Below, piece by piece: positions 17,798 through 27,151 of a DNA stretch of 64,000 bases. The notes beneath the pieces are model-generated. The model saw only the letters and a list, made by a program, of their open reading frames with translations. It did no database searches and had not been told where the DNA came from. The DNA lies in the NCBI GenBank assembly GCA_040401995.1, contig JBBANM010000003.1, positions 1-64,000 of the forward strand, read 5' to 3'. Position numbers and translations under genes: made by a program. Source of the stretch: Haliscomenobacter sp040401995 (GTDB lineage: Bacteria > Bacteroidota > Bacteroidia > Chitinophagales > Saprospiraceae). Each line of letters begins with the position of its first letter. The stretch's first letter is position 1.

Positions 17798-20176
17798 AAA
17801 ATACATATCAATCGCGCCTTTGTTTTTGGCTTCGATTTTTCCCCGGTGGGTACAGGTAAAATCGTTTTTCACCAACTCGTAAGTAGTTCCTGAAAGATTG
17901 ATTTTACCTGGCTCACTGTTTTGTTCCATACGGGCTGCGGTATTTACGGTATCCCCCCAAATATCGTAGGCGAATTTTTTAATTCCTACAATGCCCGCCA
18001 CAACCGACCCAGTGTGAATTCCAATGCGCACTTGAAATTTCGCGGCATTAAGCGGATCATTGATCCAAGCACAAATGGATTGGGCGGCAAGTACCGTTTT
18101 GGTCGCATGCGCTATATCTGCTCCAGGAAGCCCACATACGGCCAAGTAGGCATCACCAATGGTTTTGATTTTTTCTAGTCCGTTTTCTCCAATGATCCCG
18201 TCAAAAACCCGAAAGCAACGGTCTATTTCTCCTACCAACTCCTGAGGAGACAGATTTTCAGCAACCTGGGTAAAGTTGACAAAGTCGGTAAACAGTACCG
18301 TTACATTGTCATACAAATGAGCAGTAGCAGACCCTTTTTCCTTAAGCTCATCGGCTACTTCGGCGGGCAAAATATTGAGCAAAAGCTCATCCGATTTTTG
18401 TTTTTCCAACGAAATGACCCGATTGGCTTTTCGCTGGTTGCTAAAGTTGCGGTAGATGAAAAATGAGGCCAACACGGTCAACAATAACCCAAGAATAGAA
18501 ATGTTGCGCTGGATATTTCTGGCTCTAATTTTGGTTTTTTGCAACTCACTTTCTTGATTCAAGGTTTTTAATTGGGCGGATTGTAGTTGTTTTTCTTTTT
18601 CAGAAAGGCTCAATTGCTTGATTTTTTCCTGTTTTTCAGCCTTTTCTTTTAGATAAGCCAATCTTTGGAGGTCTTTCTCTTTATTGCTCAGATCAAGTTG
18701 TTGACTACGCATTCGGAGCTCCTGACTGCGTTGGGTGGCAAGCAGTACTTGTTTTTGCAATTGCTCTTCCGTGAGTCGTTGTTGAAATTTGTACTCGGTT
18801 TCTTTTTTGTCAAACTCGTACTGAATTTCAGTCCGGGTAAATTGTTTTTTTGACTCTTCCCCCAGGATTTTATCCCGCAAATCGGTGTGTTTTTTATAAG
18901 CTTCGTAAGCCTGAGGGTAGTTTCCCTGTTTTTCATAAATGCTGCTCAGCGATGCCAAAGCATCACTTTCAATCGTTAGGGAACCAATTTTTATTGCAAT
19001 TGAAAGTGCTTTGGTTTGGTAGGCTATGGCCTGGGAGTATTCCAGATTGGATGCATAAATATTGCCTATTTGATTGAACTCAATTGCTTGACCATTCATG
19101 TCGCCCAATTTTTCATGAATGGACAAAGCTCTTTGCAGAAAGGATAACCCTTTTTGATTGTCTTTCATCGAAACATATAGAGAGCCCAAATTGCTGATAT
19201 TGACAGCTTGTCCGGATTCATTGCCAATTTGCTCATGTATCTCGAGGGCTTTTTCATGGTATTTCTGAGACTGGACATTATTACCAAGCCTTTTTTCGAC
19301 GCTGCCAAGTCCGGAGAGATTAGCTGCCTGTCCTATTTTGTCGCCCAATTTTTCCGAGATGGACAATGATTTAAGATGAAATTCGCGTGATTTGATGAAG
19401 TCACCTAAATTGTAATAAATGTAAGCCATGTTCAAAAAAATATCTGCTTGCCCTGACTTGTCACCTATTTTTTCATACAGCGCCAAAGCTTTTTGATAAT
19501 AACTCAATGCTTTTGGGAAATCCCCTAATCGTTCGTACACTTCACCGATATTACCCAAGCATAAGGCTTCACTAGGCTTGTTGCCCAAAATTTGGAAAAC
19601 AGGCAAGGTCTTTTGGTAATAGACTAGGGCTTGTTGATAATCGGAGGTATTGAAATAGATGTTACCAATGTTGTTCAGGTTATTGGCAATTTCTTGTTTG
19701 TTGCCGATGGCTTCGTTAATGGGTAGCGCTTTTTTGTAGTATTCAAGAGCTTTGGGGAAATCACTTTGCGCCAAATAAATGTTGCCAATATTGTTGAAAT
19801 TGGCGGCCATTCCCGGTTTATCTGCTATCGTTTCGAATAATGCGGCAGCTTTTTGATGGTAATCGAGGGCTCTAGGATAATCAGACAAGCGGTACAGATT
19901 GATGCCGGCAAAACGATAGGCTTGGGCTTCGCCTTTTTTTGCGCCGATCTTTTGCGCAAAATTTAAAGCCAGATTGGCAAAATAAAAGCCAGTATCTGGA
20001 TTGATGCGCCGCAATTCGTAACTGATTTTGTTGAGGGTATTGACTTTTTGGGTATCGGCTTTGATTTTGGGAAGGCTTTTGCGCAAGGAGTCAATGAGCG
20101 CCTGCCCGGATTTGTTTTGGGCATTTATTCCAATTGATATGGAAAAAAAAATGAATAGGGCGGTTAGCTGTTTCAT
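17783..20176 (-). CDS. Membrane TPR protein with class III adenylate cyclase domain
   Basis: 797 residues. A signal peptide (TALFIFFSISIGINA) is followed by at least eight TPR units with the recurrent pattern GDFPKALSYYQKALALYEKIGDKSG (about 60-420), a coiled-coil (about 430-540), one membrane helix (ISILGLLLTVLASFFIYR, about 555) and a C-terminal class III cyclase (about 620-797). The cyclase has metal-binding Asp in LFTDFVNFTQ and GDAYLA, adenine-selecting Lys in EKIKTIGD and Asp in YDIWGD, and the Asn/Arg pair in VNTAARM, so ATP rather than GTP is the expected substrate. The TPRs would be periplasmic, the cyclase cytoplasmic: a transmembrane sensor making cAMP. Its last residues LNKL and stop coincide with a B-type repeat end. 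Confidence 0.9.
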   Translation of the reverse strand: MKQLTALFIFFSISIGINAQNKSGQALIDSLRKSLPKIKADTQKVNTLNKISYELRRINPDTGFYFANLALNFAQKIGAKKGEAQAYRFAGINLYRLSDYPRALDYHQKAAALFETIADKPGMAANFNNIGNIYLAQSDFPKALEYYKKALPINEAIGNKQEIANNLNNIGNIYFNTSDYQQALVYYQKTLPVFQILGNKPSEALCLGNIGEVYERLGDFPKALSYYQKALALYEKIGDKSGQADIFLNMAYIYYNLGDFIKSREFHLKSLSISEKLGDKIGQAANLSGLGSVEKRLGNNVQSQKYHEKALEIHEQIGNESGQAVNISNLGSLYVSMKDNQKGLSFLQRALSIHEKLGDMNGQAIEFNQIGNIYASNLEYSQAIAYQTKALSIAIKIGSLTIESDALASLSSIYEKQGNYPQAYEAYKKHTDLRDKILGEESKKQFTRTEIQYEFDKKETEYKFQQRLTEEQLQKQVLLATQRSQELRMRSQQLDLSNKEKDLQRLAYLKEKAEKQEKIKQLSLSEKEKQLQSAQLKTLNQESELQKTKIRARNIQRNISILGLLLTVLASFFIYRNFSNQRKANRVISLEKQKSDELLLNILPAEVADELKEKGSATAHLYDNVTVLFTDFVNFTQVAENLSPQELVGEIDRCFRVFDGIIGENGLEKIKTIGDAYLAVCGLPGADIAHATKTVLAAQSICAWINDPLNAAKFQVRIGIHTGSVVAGIVGIKKFAYDIWGDTVNTAARMEQNSEPGKINLSGTTYELVKNDFTCTHRGKIEAKNKGAIDMYFLNKL

Positions 20177-20269
20177 AGTATGGTATGTAGATAAGTAAAG
20201 CTACATTTTTAACAGCAGAAATCAACGTGTACCTAAAAAAAAGCAATTCCGTTTAGAACAATAAAGTGA

Positions 20270-21859
20270 TTACTGTTTAAAAAACCGTAACACCACTTTT
20301 TCAGGAGCAATAATTTCCAAATAATACACTCCTGAACTCAAACCACTGAAATTTTGCCGCTCTACCCCTTTTCCTGAGTACAGTACCTGTCCCAGGCTAT
20401 TGAATACCCGAAAGGATTCATCCCCAGGTGCATGTTCAACTTTCAAGTAATCGGTCACTGGATTAGGATATATCCGTAGATTTTCGGCGGCTGCATCAAG
20501 GTCTTTTGTGGGCGTAGTCAGGTTGCAAAAACCGCTTTTGCCAGTCAGGTTGGTCATTTCGGTGCAGAGGTAGTTGTAGTTGTTTAGGGCTTCAGCGCTT
20601 AAAGTAGTTTTGAAAAGATCGGTATCTTCAGTGGGATCACTAGCTATGCGGTAAAACTGTTGGGCGCCATTGTCGAAATTCAGGAGTTTGTAGTTCTTGT
20701 TGCGCATAGTTTTACCATCACTAGCAACCGTAGGTTTTTTAAAAACTTCGGTAAAAATCCAAGAACGAATATCGGTAAGCTGATTTTTCAAGATAGGTAG
20801 TATGCTCTTGCTGTCTACCGGTTTGTTGACAGAAATTTGGCTGGCCCAATTACTGTGACCAAACAATTCCAGGATGGTGGCAAACAAGTCGGTTGTATTC
20901 ACCAGCGCATCACTTGCCCGATTGGGGTTGACAACGGAAGGCCCGGAAATGATAAAGGGGACACTTATGCCTTCTTGGTATACACTACCTTTGGCTCCGC
21001 CTTTGTTTTGCGCCACATTGGGTTCATCGCCGTTATCGCCGATGAAAATAAAGTCGGTATTATCCCATTTACCCATGATTTGGAGCGAATCAAACAAGCG
21101 ACCGATTTCATGATCGAGTGCCTCAACTGCAGCTTTGAAATAAATTTTGGGATTGGCGGTAATATCTGCGCTTGTACCGCTTAAGTTGCCATAAGAATGC
21201 AAATTAGCTGGCGGGACATGATAAGGCGTATGCGGTGCATTGAACGCCAGCCATAAAAAAAAGGGTTTGCTGTTGGGTTGGGCTTTAATCCAAGAGATGG
21301 CGTTATTGGCGGTTTCAGTGGTTGCGTAGGTCGTAATATTGCTGGCTACGCCGTTTTTTACTTTTGTCCAATTGTAATAGTTGTTGACCATTGCGGTAAA
21401 ATTTCCTTCATAATGGTCGTAACCCATGCGATTGGGGAAAATATAATTAGTAGTAGGCATTGGGCTTTGCAAATGCCATTTTCCAATTTGCGCTTTGGCA
21501 ATGGCATTGGGTGCAAAACGGTTTAATAATCTCGGAATGGTTGTTTCCGCAGTGTCTAAAACTGCTGATCCAGTTCCTCCAATGGCATCGCCAACTCCTG
21601 TCCTAAAACTGTATCGACCAGTTAAAATCCCTGCCCGGGTAGGCGAGCAAAGCGGATTCGACCAAGCGTTGCGAAAACGCACACCGCGCGCCAACAAGCG
21701 ACGAATATTAGGCAACTTGCAAGTGTCGAGGTGATTTTCATAAAAACCGCAGTAGTCGCTACCTAGATCGTCGGCAATGATCAAGATGACGTTGCGTTGA
21801 CCATAAGCAAAAGAGCTCAGAAAAAGAAAACAAAAAATGAGTAGTGTCTTTTGTAGCAT
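20270..21859 (-). CDS. Secreted sulfatase with T9SS sorting domain
   Basis: 529 residues. Signal peptide to about residue 20, then the sulfatase start NVILIIADDLGSDY with metal-binding Asp30/Asp31. The active-site motif is CSPTR (Cys71 to Arg75); Cys71 would be oxidised to formylglycine. Later motifs include a GKWHLQ element and FIGDNGDE, typical of type I sulfatases. The C-terminus (IYPNPVTDY ... SGVYYLEI) is a type A T9SS sorting domain, so the enzyme is secreted or surface-attached and cleaves sulfate esters, probably of polysaccharides. Its ATG overlaps the stop of the upstream gene by one base (TAATG), indicating coupled translation. Confidence 0.92.
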   Translation of the reverse strand: MLQKTLLIFCFLFLSSFAYGQRNVILIIADDLGSDYCGFYENHLDTCKLPNIRRLLARGVRFRNAWSNPLCSPTRAGILTGRYSFRTGVGDAIGGTGSAVLDTAETTIPRLLNRFAPNAIAKAQIGKWHLQSPMPTTNYIFPNRMGYDHYEGNFTAMVNNYYNWTKVKNGVASNITTYATTETANNAISWIKAQPNSKPFFLWLAFNAPHTPYHVPPANLHSYGNLSGTSADITANPKIYFKAAVEALDHEIGRLFDSLQIMGKWDNTDFIFIGDNGDEPNVAQNKGGAKGSVYQEGISVPFIISGPSVVNPNRASDALVNTTDLFATILELFGHSNWASQISVNKPVDSKSILPILKNQLTDIRSWIFTEVFKKPTVASDGKTMRNKNYKLLNFDNGAQQFYRIASDPTEDTDLFKTTLSAEALNNYNYLCTEMTNLTGKSGFCNLTTPTKDLDAAAENLRIYPNPVTDYLKVEHAPGDESFRVFNSLGQVLYSGKGVERQNFSGLSSGVYYLEIIAPEKVVLRFFKQ

Positions 21860-24252
21860 TAGTGTTGGATTATTACTTTGAAAGTTTTGATGGCTTCGCC
21901 TTTTTGCAAGGTTAAAAAATACCAGCCATTTTCAACCATAGCTGTATTGATTTGCAGGGTCTTGGTGGTTGAAGGTATTTTTGATTGTTGCAAAATTTGC
22001 CCCAGTACATTGCTCAGTAGTAAAGTTTTATCGCCGCTGTTAGATTCTCCCTCAAAATAAAGCAGGATTACATCATCAGCAGGATTGGGATAAATGCGTA
22101 GGCTTTCCAGTTCGGGATCAATCTGGCGAATGCCGGTAGAAACCACCTTATTGCTGCGCACACAAATCAGATAGTTCGGTACAGTTTTTAAATCATATGT
22201 AGTGATACCAAACTGGGTATCCCAATACCAGGCACGGGTGGTTTGGTTGGGCAAGGTGGTAGATGACCAGTATTTTTTTACACCAATGGTGCTAAAAATA
22301 GAAGAATTGACCGAAGGGCTTACGGCGCTGAAATCGTTGAGCGATTGAATTTCCTTGATGTTCGGAACACGCCAATCGCTCGCGCCCGCTAAGGTGAGGT
22401 TTTCAGCTTCGGTCAAAGCCTGTTCCCAGGTAAAGGCAGTTGTATTCGGTATTTTTTCCCAAACTAGATTGCTCAGTTGATCGGTAACCGTGCCATTGCC
22501 ATTGTCGATAAACCGCGTACTTAAGGTTTGGGGTGTAAATGGCGTTCGAACTGCCCGGGCATGAATCTTTTTGGTCCCCCCTGCGCTAACCGTTTCAGTT
22601 TTGAGATGATTGCCAATACCGCCGCCAGCATTGGAGACCCAAATTTTGCTGGCATCGGTACTTTGAGCGGTATTGGTCCACCAATATTCTGCACCGGTAT
22701 TCACAAACTGCGTGATATCGATCGCCGGGTTGCTGCGTTGGTGATTGAGGATGCTGTAGGCTTCGAGGGGAGTTGGTAAACGCCAATCGGAAAAACCGGC
22801 AAGTTTGAGGGTGTCACAATAAGTTGTTGCATTTTCAACGGTCATTTCGCCGCCATCTCCACGCTGCCACATCAATCCGGTGATGGTATCAGTGATCGTA
22901 CCATTGCCATTGTTGATGAAAAAAGGAGCATTGATGGTGTAATCGTTGTCTTCCCCAAAAGTGGAGGTATAACTGGTACTTTGACCCGTATCTGGCAAGC
23001 GCAGCATGGTTTTCAAAATACTTCCCGCCGCGCCGCCGGAAGAACCAGTAAAGTTACAAACCGAAACGCCATTGTATTTGGAGATAGTTGTACCTGTCGG
23101 AGAAATGAAATTAAAGGTAAAAACCCCGCTGGGCGTCCAACTGTATTCCACCGAGTAGTTTTGGCCACTTAGCGTATAACTCAAGGTGTATCCTGTTTTA
23201 GTGGCATTGGGTGCACATCCGTTTATCACCGCGCCTTTCAAGGGCGTTCCGGCAGGTCGGATGGACTTAGCTGCCGCTTGCGGGATGATTTGCATGGTGG
23301 CATCTTCGGTTACCTTCCCCACCATATTGCCAATCATGTAAGGAAAAGCTTTGGTGCCGTGGTAGTGGTACACCCCATCGGTACCCAAATGACCATGGTT
23401 GACGTCTAGTGTTTTCATCGTTGTGCCATCTGGCTCTAGGGCACCGTATACCGCAAAGCCATCCAAGGCATAGGCGATAGGCAGCGTAGGCTTAGTGTAG
23501 TCGTACAAGCTGAGTGGAGCAATGTGGTAATGATAGTCATCGGCACGACCACAATGGCCGCCGTATTCATCCAGTTGACCATCTACTAGGGCATCTACTC
23601 CGGTATTGGTAAAGGGGTTGAAAATGGCAATACCATTGACCGCCACGGCAATCGCACCCCGGGTAAAGTGATTGGCGTTTACCGGCACCGGAGTAGCCGC
23701 AATGATAGGGTTCAAGGGGATGCTCCAAGCGTTGGCGCCGGTATAACATTGTGGTATCGGGAATTGCTGTTGCCATCCAGTGATGCCCTTCATCATGGGA
23801 TGGGTAGTGGGCAAACCATTGGATTCCACATAAAAATAATTGGCGTCCCAACGGGTAGCTACATTGGGTTTAAATGGTTTAAAGGCGGCTTCAACGGTTA
23901 AGGGATCGGTAACTACCGGGGTGGTTACGGTCTTTGATTGGATTCGAATCCCTTTGTTATTGGTTTTCTTTAGTTTTTCATTCAAAATTAAGATTTCGGC
24001 GTACCGTTCCATTACGGTAAAGCGATCTTTTCGCGACAAGGATTCGATCGGAAGGGTGATGATGTCCCGATTGGCTTTTTCAATCAAGACTTTGCCGTCT
24101 TTGTAAAGGTAAAAATAGCCGTCGATTGTGGTCGTTTTACCAATTCCCTGAATCGTCCAATGCTTGATTTGTCCGTACTCATTGCCATTATGTGCATGCA
24201 AAAGCTGTGTAAAAAGGAGACAAATTGCTCCTAAAAAAGAAATTTTTTTCAT
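21859..24252 (-). CDS. Secreted YHYH/DUF1566 protein with T9SS sorting domain
   Basis: 797 residues, signal peptide at the N-terminus. An early region has ESLSRKDRFTVMERYAEI. The centre is a YHYH domain (DDYHYHIAPLSLYD, VYHYHGTKAFPYM, with NGYAVYGALEP-like text), a family of unknown chemistry often found with sulfatases. Two DUF1566-like repeats follow, each containing NGTVTD or NGTITD, LMWQ or LVWE, and DWRLPT or DWRVPN. The protein ends in a T9SS sorting domain (IYPNPADDV ... GWYFLTLQKGE). It is the first gene of a two-gene operon with the sulfatase, so the two exported proteins probably work on the same external substrate. Confidence 0.88.
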   Translation of the reverse strand: MKKISFLGAICLLFTQLLHAHNGNEYGQIKHWTIQGIGKTTTIDGYFYLYKDGKVLIEKANRDIITLPIESLSRKDRFTVMERYAEILILNEKLKKTNNKGIRIQSKTVTTPVVTDPLTVEAAFKPFKPNVATRWDANYFYVESNGLPTTHPMMKGITGWQQQFPIPQCYTGANAWSIPLNPIIAATPVPVNANHFTRGAIAVAVNGIAIFNPFTNTGVDALVDGQLDEYGGHCGRADDYHYHIAPLSLYDYTKPTLPIAYALDGFAVYGALEPDGTTMKTLDVNHGHLGTDGVYHYHGTKAFPYMIGNMVGKVTEDATMQIIPQAAAKSIRPAGTPLKGAVINGCAPNATKTGYTLSYTLSGQNYSVEYSWTPSGVFTFNFISPTGTTISKYNGVSVCNFTGSSGGAAGSILKTMLRLPDTGQSTSYTSTFGEDNDYTINAPFFINNGNGTITDTITGLMWQRGDGGEMTVENATTYCDTLKLAGFSDWRLPTPLEAYSILNHQRSNPAIDITQFVNTGAEYWWTNTAQSTDASKIWVSNAGGGIGNHLKTETVSAGGTKKIHARAVRTPFTPQTLSTRFIDNGNGTVTDQLSNLVWEKIPNTTAFTWEQALTEAENLTLAGASDWRVPNIKEIQSLNDFSAVSPSVNSSIFSTIGVKKYWSSTTLPNQTTRAWYWDTQFGITTYDLKTVPNYLICVRSNKVVSTGIRQIDPELESLRIYPNPADDVILLYFEGESNSGDKTLLLSNVLGQILQQSKIPSTTKTLQINTAMVENGWYFLTLQKGEAIKTFKVIIQH

Positions 24253-24686
24253 GGTTATTCTGGATTGTCAGTAGCTTGCTGGTAATTATGATAGCATTGT
24301 GGTTTTGGTTTGACGACAAAAAAGCGATAAACCTGCGGCGTAAAAAAAATAATTTTGATGCCTGATTTTGCCAGGATAAAATAGCAAGCAGAAACATCTT
24401 TATTCTTACGGGGTTGCCGTTTCACTTTTGGGCGCATAAACACGCACATATTCAACCATTACTCTTTCAGAGCCAACCGTGACGCGAGTTTCATGAATTC
24501 AATTTTTCAAGGCATGAGAAAAATCAAAACCCCAATGGCTTAAGGGCGTAAATAAAAAAGATAATAAATCAAGTATTTTGAATTGATAGAATGGTTTTTA
24601 CAAAGTCTAAATGGACAAGCATCGTAGGAAAAACCTATGTTTGATTCTCTACACAATTATGAATTTTGTTTTAAATCTCCAATAAA
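24253..24686. other. 434-bp gene-free region upstream of the YHYH-sulfatase operon
   Basis: No gene, repeat copy or clear hairpin was recognised. It is AT-rich and should contain the promoter of the minus-strand operon beginning at 24252. Short reading frames here overlap on several frames and lack any family resemblance. Confidence 0.5.
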
Positions 24687-24884
24687 CTATTCCTTACCCA
24701 ACCAACCTGCAACATATTCCGCAACCTCTTCCCAATTTGGTTCGCCGCAAATAAAATGGCCGCGATTGCTAAACTCCTTGAATACCTTCCGACTGCCAGC
24801 GTCTTTGTAAGCATTGAAATTGGCTTTGTTCAATACAGCAGGAATGATGTTGTCTTTTTCAAGGGCAATACCCAACAAAGGCTA
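24687..24884 (-). pseudogene. C-terminal remnant of an alpha/beta-hydrolase
   Basis: About 65 codons survive, reading PLLGIALEKDNIIPAVL near the start and then KVFKEFSNRGHFICGEPNWE. This matches the end of alpha/beta-hydrolases, where an acid (here Asp in EKDNIIP) and the catalytic His (GHF) close the active site. An in-frame TAG precedes it and the GH20-like gene's stop lies just beyond, so the N-terminal two thirds, including the nucleophile, are missing. A truncated, presumably inactive gene. Confidence 0.7.
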
Positions 24885-24925
24885 ATGCCCTTGTCGGGTG
24901 TTGATTTTTGCAAATGACTGTTTTT

Positions 24926-27088
24926 CTACTTCAAATACAAACTCCCCGCCGCTGCAATCACTTCATCCATGCTGTTTTTCACCCAACGAACTACCCCCAA
25001 TTGATCTTGGCGCGCCAACTGATCGTTGACTTGGTTTTGTATTTTTTCCAACGAAGCACTGCTCAGGTCGATCCTACTGCGTTTGTTGCGTTGCATCCAC
25101 ACCCGCTCGTGCTCACTCAGGATGGTGGCACACAGCGTTTTCATCTCCATCAGCAAAGCTTTATTTTCTGAAGTAGATTGTTGCTGATGGTAATAATTGA
25201 AGCGTTTTATGGCACAACCCAAGCGGATCATGCGAATCGCATTTTTGTACTCATCATGAATCAGGGTACTATCTGGACGATCCAAATGTGTTTGTAGCAA
25301 TCTTTTTTCTTGTTTAGCTACAAAATCTAAAATAGCAGGATAATTATACACTTTAGGATGCTGGTAATCATTGGCCATTTTAGTCCGCATTTCGTCATCC
25401 ATAGGAATTAAATCAGAAATACCCGATTGCATTTTGAGAAAAATGGCACGATTCATTGATTTATCCAAAATGCCAAACATATACGACATGCCGGTTGTGG
25501 TCATGGAAATTATGGGGTACTCTTCAAATTGACGATAGCGCCCCAATTCCATTACCACATCGCCCATCGTTCCGGTTTTGTCTTTAAACACTTCGCGACT
25601 CAAATAATCGCCCAGTGGAACCTGGTCTTTGCTGGCAAAATTCCAACTCAATGCCCCAGCATATGACAAACCCGCATAGCTCACTGTGAGGTATTGCAAA
25701 TGACCAAAATCGCCCCAATCGGTCGTCACCATGCCATCGGCGCCGTATTTGACGCCATTGCCTACCGCGTTTTCCACATTGGCCATCATATTTTCCAGGC
25801 GACTGGTAAAACTGGACCAGGAGCTGGTTCCCGGACAAACCATGTAGTGCAACCCGGCTTTTTGGTAGCGCGGACAAAAGGTTTTGAACAGGTGATCGGC
25901 TTCGTAACCCCATTCCAATAAGGTGATATTTTTAGGGATTTCCGGAATGATCTCGGGATTGCGCGATACTACATCCCCCCACATCAACATGGTTTTCCCT
26001 TTGCTGTTGACATAGGTATTTAGTTTTTTGGCATAATCCATGTACAATTTAGCAACTTCCTTAGGGTCATCAATCCGGCGTTTTTTGCTTTTTCCCAATT
26101 CAAAAGGCTCGTCAAGGTTGACATTGAATTTGTTAGAACTAAAATTGGGCAACAAATCTTCACTCATTTCTTTGACCAGTTGTAATGTTTTGGGATTGGT
26201 GGGTGAAAGCGTTGTTTTCATATACACCAGCCCTAGTAAGCGATATCCCTCCGGACATTCCGCTAGGTCTTTGTACTCCTCCGTTTCCAACCAATCCGCC
26301 ATATGTCCCAAGCAATTTTGGTTAGGCACCAATTCAATGTAGCGGTCTTTGCAATAAGCGTCCAGTTGTCGTATTTCTTCAGGCAACAAAGGCGTCTCCG
26401 TTTCCTGCCACAGTTTTTTAAAGGAAGGGTAGCCAAATGAAAAACCTTCCACATACAATTGCAAGTGGTTGTATTTCAAGTCTGCCAGAAAATCAACCAT
26501 GCCCAGTAGGGTTTTTAAGGTTGGTACTTTATTGCGGCTGATGTCAAGCATTATACCACGGGTTTTTAAATCGGGTTGATCTTTGATTTGCACACCCGGT
26601 ATTTGATCTTTTGCTTGACTAGCCAGTTGTTTGAGCGTGGTAAAAGCGTAGAACAACCCCGGCTGGTCGTGGTATTCAATGAGCACTTTGGTTGGCGTGA
26701 CCGTCAAACGGTAGGCTTGTTCCGCCAAATCGCTTTTTTTCACGCATTGAATGATGCCGCCAGCAGCAGCGATCCCTTCCCGGTGCAATTGAATCTGGGT
26801 TATTTTTTTTATGGCTTCAACATCTTCAGGGGGTGCAGAAAAACGCAACGATTGCGGCAGTGTGAAATGCCCGCCCGTCCAGTTTATTTTTTTAGGGATC
26901 GGCAAAAGGATGGGACGTTCTGGGTTGGCCAACGGTTTATTCAGGCTTGGCGCGGCAACCAAAGTAGGCGGTGGCGGAGTTTTTTGATAATTGACTTGAT
27001 AAAATACCAGTAAGCCAATGAAAGCAAGGAGCGCAATGGCTAGTAAACCAAACACCAAATATTTAGCAATCCGAAAAGTTCTTTTCAT
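24926..27088 (-). CDS. Glycoside hydrolase family 20-like beta-N-acetylhexosaminidase
   Basis: 720 residues. A basic N-terminus and a hydrophobic helix (LVFGLLAIALLAFIGLLVFY) form a signal anchor. A GH20b-type N-terminal domain (about 55-170, ILLPIPKKINWTGGHFTLP) precedes the TIM barrel beginning KTRGIMLDISRNKVPTLKTL. The catalytic Asp-Glu pair of GH20 is seen in NVNLDEPFEL (about 325-326). The C-terminal ~150 residues are helical. It would release terminal N-acetylhexosamine from chitin-, peptidoglycan- or glycan-derived oligosaccharides at the cell envelope. The barrel motif HxGGDE is altered to VNLDE, so substrate preference may differ. No other glycan genes are adjacent. Confidence 0.8.
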   Translation of the reverse strand: MKRTFRIAKYLVFGLLAIALLAFIGLLVFYQVNYQKTPPPPTLVAAPSLNKPLANPERPILLPIPKKINWTGGHFTLPQSLRFSAPPEDVEAIKKITQIQLHREGIAAAGGIIQCVKKSDLAEQAYRLTVTPTKVLIEYHDQPGLFYAFTTLKQLASQAKDQIPGVQIKDQPDLKTRGIMLDISRNKVPTLKTLLGMVDFLADLKYNHLQLYVEGFSFGYPSFKKLWQETETPLLPEEIRQLDAYCKDRYIELVPNQNCLGHMADWLETEEYKDLAECPEGYRLLGLVYMKTTLSPTNPKTLQLVKEMSEDLLPNFSSNKFNVNLDEPFELGKSKKRRIDDPKEVAKLYMDYAKKLNTYVNSKGKTMLMWGDVVSRNPEIIPEIPKNITLLEWGYEADHLFKTFCPRYQKAGLHYMVCPGTSSWSSFTSRLENMMANVENAVGNGVKYGADGMVTTDWGDFGHLQYLTVSYAGLSYAGALSWNFASKDQVPLGDYLSREVFKDKTGTMGDVVMELGRYRQFEEYPIISMTTTGMSYMFGILDKSMNRAIFLKMQSGISDLIPMDDEMRTKMANDYQHPKVYNYPAILDFVAKQEKRLLQTHLDRPDSTLIHDEYKNAIRMIRLGCAIKRFNYYHQQQSTSENKALLMEMKTLCATILSEHERVWMQRNKRSRIDLSSASLEKIQNQVNDQLARQDQLGVVRWVKNSMDEVIAAAGSLYLK

Positions 27089-27151
27089 TTTATTTTGAGC
27101 TAGTTAAAAAAACAGCCCAATTATACTGAGTTGATTTGAAGGGACAAAACT

